NCBI GenBank assembly: GCA_022828595.1
Contig: JAKGHH010000007.1
Span: 36,642,356 to 36,706,355, forward strand
Reading direction: 5' to 3'
Source: Nelumbo lutea
Lineage: Eukaryota; Streptophyta; Magnoliopsida; Proteales; Nelumbonaceae
Length of the DNA stretch: 64,000 nucleotides
Shown: positions 46,830 through 58,228 of the stretch, one piece after another
How positions within the stretch are numbered: the first letter of the stretch is position 1
Layout: each line of letters begins with the position of its first letter
Position numbers and translations under genes: made by a program
The notes under the pieces: generated by a model
Database searches by the model: none
What the model was told of the DNA's origin: nothing
Seen by the model: only the letters and a program-made list of their open reading frames with translations

Positions 46830-48731
46830 TGTTGGACAGTTTTGTATGCCTTTAGCTTCAATTAGAATGATGTACTTTATAAGTTTATTGTAAATGAATA
46901 AGAGTGCATATTTGGTTCATGTTCCCTTGGTATGTTTCTGTGTAATACCCTTAAACTGGACACTTAATGAGACTCATGTGGTCTGGGGAGACCTATCCTG
47001 ATAAGGCTGACACTGTTGTTCCACCTAGTCGGTTGGGGTGGCCTGCCTCAGCTGCCAAGGTGAGACCCTAGGCACATACAGTGTAGGATTAATTGAATCT
47101 TTGAACTAGACCAGATTTCCAATATTGCCCTAGACCTTGGAGATTAATGGACAAAACTGGAAAGTTACACCTGACCCCTATGCTCGATTATGTTACTGCA
47201 CTAGGTGTAGGATTAGGCTGCCTTTGATGTACCAATCAGTGAAATCATTAGCGGAGGTCAAAACCTAGGTATGTTGGGACAGTCTGAGAATTCATCTGAG
47301 TGGGTAATCATAGTGACAGGATCAGCCCATTTGTCGGACAAAGGTAATGATTGGGGATGCACTCTCACTGATGGAAACCAAGACTGCCGATAGCCGATTT
47401 CAATCATTGAGATTTGTTTTGCAAAGTATATTTTATATGATATATATATTATGGTTTCTAAAAGGTTTGCAAAAAGGTTTTAATTCCTGGGATCCATATA
47501 AGTAGAAAGTGCAACACTGTTCCTTGCAACCGAGGGAGAGGTCCTCTCTTGTCGGGCAGTGTATGATCATTATGGGCTGAGAGGTTAAGTGTAAGACCAT
47601 TGAGGATAATACCTGATGGGCTAATCTTGCATCTACCCACAGTCCCTGGGTGTTACAAGGTGGCTTGGCCCAGGGACCACTTAGGGTAAGTGTTGGGCCC
47701 ATAGAGCCCATTTGATGGGTTTCAGGGGGTGCACTGTCCATAACAGTGTATTCGGCCAGGCCTTGTAACAAAGGCTAGGCCGAACCCATGTGGCTGATGT
47801 GTAGATCAATGCTTGGGTCCCACACCATACAAGAAAGCCCAACTGGGCAGCAATTAGGAAGGCTAAGTGAGCACATAAGTTTAATGGGCCTAAAGCCCAT
47901 TTCGAACTGGACTAATTTAATAAGTTAAATATGGGCGAATTTTGAGATAGATCAGCAAATAGGATAGGGTCTTGACCCTATCCAATCAGAGAGTCCAGAT
48001 CTGAATATGATTCAGATCTAGAAACCTCCTAATGAGATTAGGAGAAGGCTGATCTACAGATAAGATAAGGGTTTATCCTTATCATCTAAAAGGATGTCTG
48101 ATCCAAATATGATTTGGATCAACAGCTCCTAATGGGATTAGAAGCTGATCTTTTAGGATTACAAAAGGAGGGGGTGGCAGCCTTTAGAAAAATAAGATAA
48201 TCACATTCTCTTGAGAGCTAAAATCTGAGAAGAAAGATTTATGCAATCCCTGCAAAGATCTTTCTTGTCGCCCCCTTCCTACAGCCGCCAGACATCCAGT
48301 TCAATCTCTAGTTGTGGGAGAAGTCAAGATTCGATCTTGACATCAGTTCTTTGAGAATGAATTGATTAGAAGCGGTGCTCACGTGCCATCCTGCCTTTTC
48401 TTGTGAAGGACAAAATTCTTGGAGAAGAATACTGTTGATTCTGCTCCATCCTGCACTACGCCATCTTCAATGGGAGCAGTCTTTGGATCCTTCCTTGGGC
48501 GTGAACACCTTCGTCAGGAGATACTTTTTCTCCGTATCAGGTATCATCCTCTCCTACTCCTTTTGGTTTAGATTTGGTTCAGTTCATGGTTCAATATTGA
48601 TCCTTGAAAATATGATTTTCTAAATAGGGAATGCAATTCCTAGTTGATAGGGAGAGAAAAAAATTTTTGAAATTCGCCCCCTTTATTCAGCAAGTTTTGG
48701 GCGTCCATACGATGGATCTCTCATCCCTTTA
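46830..48731 (+). mobile_element. Solo-LTR-like insert, copy B, inside gag
   Basis: The 5-mer GGAGG is duplicated perfectly at 46825-46829 and 48732-48736. Removing the insert and one GGAGG rejoins gag in frame (NPGWR to NYPNLSWSN). The insert starts TGTTGGACAGTTTTGTATGCC, cut here at its first 20 or so bases, and ends CTCTCATCCCTTTA, so its ends are TG...TA rather than TG...CA. It is 1902 bp, collinear with copy A, and non-coding. It is the youngest layer here because it sits inside the Gypsy, which sits inside the hAT. Confidence 0.88.
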
Positions 48732-49138
48732 GGAGGAACTACCCCAATCTGTCGTGGTCAAATCAAAATGTGGTGAAACCTCTCCCTCAAAATTTTGATC
48801 AGCCAGAAAAGAAACCTAATCTAGAGGAGCTGATGACCAAGTTCATATCAAGTGCGGAAATGAGATTTCAGAACCAAGAGGCATCGATCAAGAACTTGGA
48901 GACTCAAGTGGTGCAGTTGGCACAGATGATATCCTCTAGAGTCCAAGGCGCCTTACCCAGCAATACCAAAGCACACCCAAGGGAATAGGTGCAAGCCATT
49001 ACCTTGAGGAGTGATAAAGAGCTGCAAGAGGTGGAGAAGAAAGCAAAGGTAGAAGGTAAGATGGGCGTAACCCTAGAAACCAAAAAGAAAGAGGAAGAGC
49101 AGTCTGATTTAAGGAAGGAGACAAATCAATAGCCACAA
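48732..49138 (+). pseudogene. Gypsy gag, C-terminal part
   Basis: After the insert the frame reads NYPNLSWSNQNVVKPLPQNF and then a predicted coiled coil (EMRFQNQEASIKNLETQVVQ) before a charged linker. Such a coiled segment before protease is typical of Athila gag. TAG at 48988-48990 and later stops break it. Confidence 0.8.
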
Positions 49139-49960
49139 GTGCCATTTCCCAATAGGCTTAAGCGACACAAAATGGAAAAGGAATTCTGTAAGTTCCTTGA
49201 AATTTTCAAGACTTTACATATTAACATTCATTTTGCAGATGCCTTAGCCCAAATTCCGCATTATGCAAAGTTCCTTAAGGAAATCTTGGCGAACAAAAGG
49301 AAATTTGAAGACGTGTCTACAATTGCATTGAATAAAGAATGCTTAGCAATCCTCCTCAACAAGCTATCTCAGAACTGAAAGATCTAGGGAGTTTTACTAT
49401 TCCTTGCACTATAGGCAGTTTAAAGATTAATAAGGCATTGTGTAATTTTGGAGCTAGTATAAATCTGATGCCCTATTTGGTTTTTCAGAAATTAGGGCTG
49501 GGTGAACCCCAACCCACTAGAGTTGTATTGCAATTAGCTGATAGGTCCATCAAGCATCCTAGGGGAATCATAGAAGATGTACTTGTTAAGGTTGACACAG
49601 TAGATTTCATAGTGTTAGACATGCAAGAGGATGTTGATGTCCCTCTTATCCTAGGGCGACCCTTCCTAGCTATGGGAAAGGCAATGGTTGATGTCTAACA
49701 AGGGCAACTCAGCCTTAGGATTCAAGATGATGAAGTAATTTTTAAAATGTCTGATGCTATGAAACTTGCACCTTCTAGTGATGATTCATGTTATATGATA
49801 GATGTCATTGCTTATGCGGTTGGTGGGTGTTTTCAAGTTAACAGGTTGGCCGACCCCCTTGAGCTGTGCATACAAGAAGGAGAAGCCATAATTGGAGAAA
49901 ACGAAGAAATGCAAAGCATGGTGGCGTACCTAAATGCCAATCCGCAGTTTCAAGGGAAGG
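49139..49960 (+). pseudogene. Gypsy aspartic protease, catalytic Asp replaced
   Basis: VPFPNRLKRHKMEKEF leads into the region before protease. The protease proper (49339-49698) has ALCNFGASINLMP where Athila-type proteases have D-[LT]-G-A-S; codon AAT at 49444-49446 gives Asn in place of the catalytic Asp. Downstream IKHPRGIIEDVLVKVD and VPLILGRPFLAMGKA are the usual flap and C-terminal motifs. A TAA at 49696-49698 separates this from the linker 49747-50361, which leads to RT in another frame. The enzyme could not have been active as read. Confidence 0.82.
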
Positions 49961-50079
49961 GGTTCATCAAGTTGAGGAGCTTGGACAGACCCTCGATGCC
50001 AGAAAGCAATCCTTCAATCGAAGAGTTGCCCACCCTTGAGCTGAAGCAACTCCCACCGCATCTGGAGTATGCCTTCTTA

Positions 50080-51600
50080 GAAGCACCTTCAGCCCTACCA
50101 GTGATCATATCAACAACCTTGACCCCTTTGCAAAAGGAAAAAACTGTTACGGGTGCTACGGGAACACAAGACAGCTTTGGCTTGGAAGATAGCAGATATC
50201 AAGGGTATCAACCCGTCCATATGCACTCACAAAATTCTGGTGGAAGATGGAAGCAAGCCCACAGCTCAGCCCCAAAGGCGCCTGAACCCGAAAATGAAGG
50301 ATGTGGTGAAGGCAGAAGTTATCAAGCTATTAGACGCAGGTATCATCTACCCAATCTCTGATAGCTCATGGGTGAGCCCCGTCCAAGTGGTGCCAAAGAA
50401 AGGAGGCATGACTGTAGTACCGAATGCAAAGAATGAACTCATACCTACTAAGACCATTACCGAGTGGCGAGTGCGCATTGATTACAGAAGATTAAACGAA
50501 GCCACACGCAAGGATCATTTCCCTCTACCCTTCATCGATCAAATGCTAGAGAGGCTAGCCGGACATGAGTTCTATTGTTTCTTTGATGGGTACTCGGGCT
50601 ATAATCAGATTCTGATTTCATTGGAAGATCAGGAGAAGACCACCTTCACATGTCCCTACGATACCTTTTCCTACAGGAGGATGCCATTCGGGTTATGTAA
50701 TGCTCCAACAACATTTCAGAGGTGCATGATGACTATATTTTCTGATATGGTTGAGAAGTTTATGGAGATCTTCATGGATGACTTTTCAGTCTTTGGTTCT
50801 TCCCTCGATGCATGTTTACATAGCTTGGAAAAGGTACTCAAGCATTGCAAAGAAACCCATCTAGTGCTGAACTGGGAGAATGTCACTTCATGGTGCAAGA
50901 AGGTATTGTGCTTGGACATAAGGTCTCACAGAGAGGGATTGAGGTCGACAGAACCGAAGTGGAGACAATTGAGAAGTTGCCACCACCAACATCTGTTTGG
51001 TCTATGAGAAGCTTCTTGGGACACGCAGGATTCTACAGAAGGTTCATCAAGGATTTCTCCAAGATAGATAAGCCATCGTCCAATTTGCTGCAGAAGGATG
51101 TGCCCTTCGATTTCACAAAGGAATGCCTAGAAGTGTTCAACATCTTGAAGGACAAGCTGATTAATGCCCCAATCATAATAGAACCGGATTGGAAACTCCC
51201 TTTTGAGTTGATGTGCGATGCGAGTGATTCAGCAGTTGGAGTTGTTCTAGGACAAAGAGTGAACAAAAATTCTCAGCCGATTTACTATGCTAGCAGGACC
51301 TTGCGGTAATTTTTGCTTTTGATAAATTTTGTTCATATCTAATTTTGTCCAAGGTTATTGTGTATACAGATCACTCGGCACTCAGACATCCACTTGCAAA
51401 GAAGGATGCAAAGCCAAGGCTGATCAAGTGGATTTTGTTGCTACAAGAGTTTGATGTTCAAATCCGTGACAAAAAGGGTACCGAGAACCTTGCCGTAGAC
51501 CATCTCTCCCAGTTAAAGGATTCAGATTTAGAAGGGAAGACAACCAGCACTCTCTGAGATGAGTTCCCGGACGAGCAACTCTATTCCATTTAGGTAGATA
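50080..51600 (+). pseudogene. Gypsy reverse transcriptase and RNase H
   Basis: RT begins near 50310 (EVIKLLDAGIIYPISDSSW, VSPVQVVPKKGG). It shows EWRVRIDYRRLNEATRKDHF, FFDGYSGYNQI, FSYRRMPFGLCNAPTTFQ and the polymerase box IFMDDFSVFG, the F/YxDD motif with both aspartates kept. After a frameshift near 50880 it continues with IVLGHKVSQRGIEVD and GHAGFYRRFIKDFSKI. RNase H follows ([25 protein letters not shown]), then after a short deletion with a stop [20 protein letters not shown] and LAVDHLSQL. Of all domains here RT is the best preserved. Confidence 0.9.
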
Positions 51601-51649
51601 CATCTCCTTGGTATGCTGATTTTTAAAAACTATCTTGCTAGAAATGTCC

Positions 51650-52883
51650 TCCCCACCTAATCTTTCATATCAACAGAGGAAGAAATTCTTCTCTGATGTG
51701 AAACACTATTTGTGGGAGAACCCCTTTCTATATAAGCTTTGTGTAGATTAGATCAATTGGAGGTGTGTCCCCGAGGAAGAGATGGAGTTGGTACTCCAAT
51801 ATTGCAATGATTGGGAAGCAGGAGGCCATTTTGGAGTCAACAACACTACAACCAAGGTGTTACAATCAGGTTTCTATTGGCCCACCTTGTTCAAGGATGC
51901 TCACAGGTATGTGTTCGCCTGTGACCAATGCCATAGGACAGGTAACATCTCTTGACAGAATGAAATGCCTCTCACTAATATATTAATCTGTGAAATCTTT
52001 GATGTATGGGGTATTGACTTCATGGGACCCTTCCCAAATTCTTTTGGTAATAAATACATCCAAGTTGTTGACTTTGTGTCCAAATGGGTGGAAGCTATGG
52101 CTTTACCCATAAATGACTCTAGGAGAGTAGTTCACTTCCTCAAAATGCTATTCACTCGATTCGGCACACCTCACGCCATAATTAGTGATAGGGAAACTCA
52201 TTTCTACAACACCTAATTTGAGCGGCTGATGTGAAAACATGGTGTCACGCATAAATTAGCAACCCCATATCACCCTCAAACCAGTGGCCAAGTCGAATTA
52301 GCTAATAGGGAACTAAAAAAAAATTGAGAAGATGATAGACTCTTCTAGAAAGGACTGGTCTGTCAAGCTAGATGATGCAATGTGGGCATATAGGATTGCA
52401 TACAAAACACCCATCGGCATGTCCCTATACAGGTTGGTCTTTGCAAAACCATGTCATTTACCTATTGAATTGGAGCATAAGGCATATTGGGCCATGAAAT
52501 TATTAAATTTTGATTTGTGGGTCATAGGTGAACAGAGACGAATGCAGCTAAATGAGATGGATGAATTCAGACTTGCAGCCTATGAGAATGCCAAGATCTA
52601 CAAGGAAAGAACCAAACAATGGCATGACAAAAACTTATTAAGGCATGACTTTCAGGTAGGACAGCAAGTTTTATTGTATAATTCACGCCTCCACTTGTTC
52701 CCATGCAAGTTGAAATCAAGGTGGTCTGGACCTTTCACCATATCACAAGTTTTTCCTCATGGAGCTGTAGAGGTCACTCACCCGACACAAGGCACATTTA
52801 AGTTCAATGGTCAACATCTAAAACCATATATAGTGGATGGAATGTTGCCTAACCCATCAATTGTATACCTAGACGATCATTGA
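51650..52883 (+). pseudogene. Gypsy integrase
   Basis: The zinc-binding HHCC part (GGHFGVNNTT, SGFYWPTLFKDAHRYV, CDQCHRTGN) is followed by the core. [17 protein letters not shown] has the first Asp, [11 protein letters not shown] the second and [13 protein letters not shown] the Glu. The C-terminal part (52332-52883) has [40 protein letters not shown] and [20 protein letters not shown], ending at TGA 52881-52883. Stops at 51749 (TAG), 51953 (TGA), 52214 (TAA) and 52232 (TGA), and a frameshift near 52315, where an A run occurs, inactivate it. Confidence 0.9.
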
Positions 52884-54190
52884 TCCCACTGGAATGTTGA
52901 GCTTCAGACAGAAAACAAGCGCTTATTGGGAGGCAACCCAATGTTGATAAGTAGTTTTTTTTTTATTTATTTGTTTTTCTGCTTTTCTTTTGGTTTTTCG
53001 TATCATTCGAGTTTTTTTTAGGGTCTTAATTTCGTAGATTGCTGATCACCCCTAGTGTTTCTTGTTCTCTCCTCCTAGTTTCTTTTGATCCTTAGCAGCT
53101 AGAGGGTCCAAACGAAGGAGCCACTTCAGATTTCAGAATGCTCTTCAGGGAAATTCTCTAAATCCCCTCAGATGCTTGAAGTCGCACTGTCCACATTGCT
53201 GAAACCTTCTTCACACTCTATCTATATGAACATTGAGGGCAATGTTCATGATAAGTGTGGGGGTGTTAGGTTGTGGCTATGCACCTCAATCACCCCAATA
53301 CATACATGCATCGATAGGTCGAATAAACTAGAATTCCCCTTATATTTATTGTTGTCTATAAGGTGAACTTCAAGAGGGAATACGGTGAACTAAAGGAAAT
53401 CACTGTAAGTGCTAGAATATACACCTAGGAATTATCCAATTTTATCACATTACATGAGGATGAGGAAGTCGAATAGGACTTTCATCATGATCAGCCCTAA
53501 CTGTATTCATGTGTATAGTGTACTTGGTTGAAGTCTTAATGAACATTTGAGCTATTGAACATCATGAATTGTTAATGCATGAATTTCAACAAGTGATTAA
53601 AAGAAAGATAAGAAAAAAGGACAAAGTCTGAATTACTCCACTGTTATGAATTGAATAGTAAAACTAGTGGTTTATGATATGAGTTTAGTCCCTACTCCAC
53701 TATTCCAAGTTGAATAGTAAAACTAGCAACTTGGAATATGAGTATTGTCCTCTGCCTCTAGCCTATAACCCATGTGAGATGGAGCATAAAATGCACTCAC
53801 ACCAAAAAAAAGAAAGAAAATAATTTGGTGATGGCTGAGGTTCAAGGGGACAAAAATATGGTTGGACATTTAAGTTAGTGCATTGATAGGATTTGAGACC
53901 AAGCTCGAGGTGATGGTTAGTTATGGCGGTCAAGGAGCTGCTATATATGTTGAACAGAATTGAGTGTTGGAGCATGAAGAATCTCATATTCTCCCTTTCC
54001 TTTCTTCTTATGTATGTGGTAAGAGTGGCCAATCATGGAGATGAATTAGAATGCTTATGCAGGATTTCCGATCACTTAACGCATTCTCATCTTAAAATCC
54101 ATTCGATAGATGGAAATAATCTGGGGAATGATCAGTTTATGGGTAATATCTTTGCTTTAGGATAAGCAAAAGCATAAGTGTGGGGGTGTT
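52884..54190 (+). other. Gypsy 3' untranslated region and polypurine tract
   Basis: No envelope-like frame was found. The phrase GGGAGGCAACCCAATG (about 52928) and AAGTGTGGGGGTGTT, seen first near 53252 (as TAAGTGTGGGGGTGTT) and again right before the 3' LTR (54176-54190), are standard in Athila/Tat elements. The second copy is the polypurine tract. A pair of repeats (CTACTCCACT...GAATAGTAAAACTAG) lies near 53630-53740. Confidence 0.8.
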
Positions 54191-55382
54191 TGATGTGTGC
54201 GCATGCTACACATTATTTTTATTGCTCTCTACATGGTTTTGATGGTAGTTCTTAATGGTCTTTACCCTAATTGAGCGAGATTTCAGGAAACTATGAGTTT
54301 GGGATAGTCTAGGGTGAAGAGAACATGAAGACATGTCGATATGGCAAAAAGGGAAGCACTTCGGCCCATCAAGAAAAAAGGCCCAATTGCCGCCCAACCG
54401 AAACCCTATGGGAGACACCAAAAAGGTGGATGATTTTAGGAGAAAGAAAAGAAGGAGGAGTATAAAAGAAAAGGAAAGAAAGGAATTAGGGTTCGAACCC
54501 TTGACACAAGAACAGAGAGGAGAAGTGCTAGGAGGAGGATCACAAGGCTGCTGAATGCGAATTGAAGAGGAGATCGAAGATTGACGCAGAAATCCTAAGT
54601 TGTCTTCTTTGATTCTGCGAATTCGGTAACCAAGACTCAATTAGGGTTTAATGGTTTTTCTTGTTGAATCTTTCTTTCTTTCTTTCTATTATGCGAACCA
54701 TGATGGATGTTAATTAAGATTTGTAATTAATCTTTTAAGTTGTTCATTCGATTGTGATTCATCCTTGGGATTTCTTGATTAGGGTTTTCAATTATAAGAG
54801 TAATCTTGGTTGAATTATTCTTGTTTCTTGGATTATTTGAATTGCTTGAGAAAGGGTTTAGGTAATCAGATCAACTGATCAAGAAAACGGATTGAATGCA
54901 TTTTAGAGATAATATGCATGATCCGTTTGGCATTCATTCAACAAGAATTGATTTCCTTTGAACTCTTTGTCCTTAATGCATCTATGGTGATTAAATTCTT
55001 GATAGAAATATAGGAATTGTTGCTCATAGATAGAGTGGGTTGTGCTCGAAAGAGGCTGCTCATGCAATTAGGAATTAGCCAACCCATGACTGAATTCAAC
55101 TTCGGTTGGATAGCTTAATGGTATAATTGCTGAACCGGTTCTGCTTGTATTTTCGTGAAGCACTTTTTCTCATTACTAAAGGCGGTTTGATCTGATAATA
55201 ACTAGGATAATTTGCTAAGTAAGAGTTAAGTTTTTCTTTGTTTGATCTTTCAAATTGTCAGATAACAAAAGATTGATTCAGTACTAGTAGTTGTTGGATT
55301 GATCCTTATGGGAACGATAATCTACTCGTCGATATATTACTTCATCGGCTAGTGCACTTGTTGGTGTAAACTAAACGCATCA
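54191..55382 (+). repeat. 3' LTR of the Athila-like element
   Basis: It is 1192 bp and starts TGATGTGTGCGCATGC immediately after the purine tract. It has about 45 bp near 54560-54610 (around AGAGGAGATCGAAGATTGAC) and about 45 bp near 54958-55005 that the 5' LTR lacks. It contains a (TTTC)n run at about 54668-54686. Confidence 0.92.
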
Positions 55383-55383
55383 C

Positions 55384-57027
55384 TGAACAACTATTTTTGT
55401 CAGCTAAAGATACTGAACTTGAAAAATGGTTACGTAATTCTATAAATCCACAATTTAAAAATGTTTCTAGGTATACTATTAGATCAGATGCTTTAAAAAT
55501 TTTTATTCATATCAAAAAATTAATTTCTACTTTATCAGATCTTAATTCTAAACTTGCAATTACTTCTGATACTTGGACTTCTAAATTTAACATAAGTTAT
55601 ATTTGTGTTACCGGTCTTTTAATTGATGAAAATTGACTTTTAAATAAAAAGAATTTTAAGTTTTACTAGGCTTGAATGGCCACATACTGGCCCAACTATT
55701 GTTGCAAGTATCTTAAATATTTTACATGCTTATGGAGTTGGAAATAAATTATTTTCTATTACTTTTGATAATGTTAGTAATAATGATTCAGCAATAAATA
55801 TTTTTAAATATCAATTAAAACCATGTTTAAATAGTAAATTATTTCATATCAGATGTGCATGTCACATCTTAAGTTTATGTATTCATGATGCTTTAAATGT
55901 TATTTCTATTCATATTTCTAAAATTATAAATTGTATTATATATATTAAAAGTTTTGGAGCAAAAAAGCAAGAATTTAAATATTTATGTCAAAATTATGTT
56001 TTAAAATATAAACATTTTATATTAGATGTTAAACATAGATGGAATTTTACCTATGCTATGTTAGAAAGTTTATTTCTCACAAACAAATTTTTAGTGATTT
56101 TTTTAATGTAAAAATGACTACTAATATTATATTTGAGGAAGACTGGGAAGTGTCAATTTGTATAAGAGATTTTTTAAAACATTTTTATGATGCAACTAAT
56201 GAGTTATCGAGTATTTATTATCCAACTAGTTGTAATTTAACTTATCAATTAATGATGATTACTAATTTTTTTGTAAAATATAGAAAGAATCCACAATTTA
56301 AAAGTATTGTTGAAATAATGAAAAAATAAATTAAAAAAAATATTGGGAGAACATTTCTCCTTTTTACTACTTAGCTACAATATTAGATCCTAGGATTAGG
56401 AAAGACGGTTTAGATATTTTACTTGAAACATATTGTGAAAATATGAATATTGAAATTGGAAACAAAAAAAGAAAAAAATTAATAGTTTATTATTTGAAAT
56501 GTATAATTTATATGAATCTGAAGTAACAAGGAATAATAAAAATTCTACAAGTTGTATAATTGTTCCACTTTTGAACTTGAGTCCAAAAGTGGAAGAGAAA
56601 ACTTTTTTATTTAATAAGTAAGAAGTAGAAATCCACTACCTCGACAATAAGTTCATTTACTGAATTTAATTTTTATTTACAAGCAAATTTTTCTACTTTA
56701 GGTGATTCTTCCTTCACCTTGGAGGGAACAAATAATTTTGATATTTTAGCATGGTGGAATGAACATGCAAAAAATTATTTAATTCTCGCTACCATGGCAC
56801 GTAATCTACTAACCCCTTTAGTGTCTATAGTTCCATTGGAGTCTTGTGTTAGTGAATGTAGTAGGGTGTTGGACAACAAGAGAAGCTGTATGAATGATGA
56901 AAGTCTAAAGATGTGCATCTACTTTAAAAATTGGTTGGATGCTGAAGATAGATTACAAGATAAAGGAGGGCATGACACTACACTTAATGTTTCACTTGAA
57001 GCAGATGATCAAAGTCAAGAACAATAA
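55384..57027 (+). pseudogene. hAT transposase, central and C-terminal parts
   Basis: This continues the gene broken at 44460. 55397-55636 contains LAITSDTWTSKFNISYICVT, with the first catalytic Asp of hAT in SDTWTS. Further on are RLEWPHTGPTIVA (shifted), ITFDNVSNNDSA (second Asp), FHIRCACHILSLCIHDAL and IKSFGAKKQEFKYLCQNYVL. Later, 56039-56329 gives EEDWEVSICIRDFLKHFYDA. 56719-57027 is the C-terminal dimerisation (hATC) region: NFDILAWWNEHAKNYLILAT, VLDNKRSCMNDESLKMCIYF and KNWLDAEDRL. Several frameshifts and stops lie between. The family is the BED-hATC type related to plant DAYSLEEPER/RICESLEEPER proteins. Confidence 0.83.
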
Positions 57028-57650
57028 GAAAAATTGATAAAGTCGATATTTTTTGTATACTCAATAGTTGTCTAGCATTTTTTTTTCAAATTATTGTAAG
57101 TTTTGTTTTAGTTTTATTTAATTTATTTGATATTTTTTAATAACATAATTTTTATTTTCAATTTGTAACTATATTATTTTCCATATTTAATTAATTTATT
57201 CCATTTTCCAATTTTCATATTTCATTCATCCAACTATTGTATGCTTTGTATCATTCAAATTTAAATGAAATAAAATTCTTATTTTTCTTCCAATTTGTTA
57301 TTCACTTTGAGTCTTTGTCTCTGTGACTTCTTATTTGGCTAAGTATTTTTTTTCTTTGTCAGATTTCTTATTTTTCAAATAATTCCTAAAGGAAAGGTAA
57401 ATATTTTAGTTTTACTTAACAAAAAAATCAAAAATGTCAAAAAAAACAGTCTGGCCCAGTTCGGCCCATGCCTAAGTCCCAAACTGTGGCCCAACCCAGC
57501 ACGGCCCAGGCCCACGGTACAGCGTACAGCCTGCCTAACGCAGACCCACAGCATGGCACAGGCCTGCACGGGCTTGGGCCATGAGCTATGCTGGGCCAAG
57601 CCCCCAAATTATCCCTAAAGAGGACAGGCACAGCCTGTTTTACACCTCTA
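57028..57650 (+). other. hAT 3' end with GC-rich subterminal repeats and right TIR
   Basis: An AT-rich 3' UTR passes at about 57440 into GCCCA/GGCACAG-rich DNA. This mirrors the left end (41250-41336 and 43194-43260), and the right TIR stops at 57650. The minus-strand frames across it are compositional by-products. Confidence 0.75.
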
Positions 57651-57869
57651 TATGTAAGGAACTCGATTTCAGGTTATGTAAAAGAAGAAAAAAAAAAAAA
57701 AAAAAAGGATATCTCACTTGTACTAACGTAAAGAAATCGTGATGTATATTTTACCTTTATACCGACGGATTCTGTCCGTCCGTATATAGCGAAATTGTTA
57801 TATCCCGATGTATTATATTGGTTTCCAAGGTCATACTCATTTTTTTGTTATGATGCGCGTCTATATTTT

Positions 57870-57999
57870 GAACTTAATTTGGTTTGAAGGAAAAAATAGG
57901 AAAAGGTAAGGAAACCTAAACCTTTACAAACTTTGTATAGGTTCTCGTCTCTTTCCTGTCCTTTCCCTATCTTTTCCTTCAAACCAAACATAGCCTTAG
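57870..57999. repeat. Foldback MITE-like repeat
   Basis: TTTGGTTTGAAGGAAAAAAT at about 57877 is the near-complement of the right arm around ATCTTTTCCTTCAAACCAAA at 57970-57989. Together they make a hairpin with arms of about 35-40 bp. The right end continues CATAGCCTTA, a common end of plant hAT-type MITEs (TAAGGCTATG); the left end is worn. Confidence 0.6.
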
Positions 58000-58228
58000 G
58001 TGTTTTGGAGAGTCATTATTATTAATTGCTAAAACTTGTTAGGTTCGGTACACCAATGAAAATCAAATGTTTCGATCACAACAATACTTCACTGGATCTC
58101 AAGCTATTTCACAACAAAATTAGATTTAATATTATTTTCTTACATGGGTGATGGGTCAATGACCATGGCGTGCCATTGTTATTTACTAGATTCTGTAACT
58201 ATATATATTTACCCTACTACTTCTAGCG
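58000..58228. other. Spacer downstream of the 58229-58732 frame
   Basis: AT-rich DNA on the 3' side of the minus-strand frame; no poly(A) signal was singled out with confidence. Confidence 0.35.

Larger units (their letters stand above)
44460..55382 (+). mobile_element. Athila-like Ty3/Gypsy retrotransposon, 10.9 kb, with both LTRs
   Basis: Direct LTRs lie at 44460-45653 and 54191-55382, both starting TGATGTGTGCGCATGC and ending GCATCA. The flanks TTGAA and CTGAA form a 5-bp duplication with one mismatch. A tRNA-Asp-type PBS follows the 5' LTR and a purine tract precedes the 3' LTR. Domain order gag-PR-RT-RH-INT defines Ty3/Gypsy, and the PBS plus protein wording fit Athila/Tat. An internal solo LTR (46830-48731) splits gag. 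No envelope-like frame was recognised between integrase and the 3' LTR. All frames carry stops. Confidence 0.93.
41246..57650 (+). mobile_element. hAT transposon, about 3.6 kb, interrupted by two insertions
   Basis: The left end TAGAGGTGTAAATCGGG (41246) is matched by the complement of the right end, TAGAGGTGTAAAACAGG, ending at 57650. Flanking 8-mers AATGTATG (41238-41245) and TATGTAAG (57651-57658) agree at six of eight positions, as expected for an old hAT target duplication. Subterminal parts on both sides are full of GGCACAGC/GCCCACGG words. The transposase gene is split: BED finger at 43963-44400, the rest at 55384-57027. Subtracting the LTR insert at 41337-43193 and the Gypsy at 44460-55382 leaves about 3.6 kb, a normal size for an autonomous hAT. 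The gene is frameshifted and the element cannot be active. Confidence 0.85.

Noticed and set aside
52884..54190. Possible envelope-like ORF of the Athila-type element
   Set aside because: Frames are short (at most 89 codons), unlinked and without transmembrane or signal segments in a sensible order; the region looks like 3' UTR.
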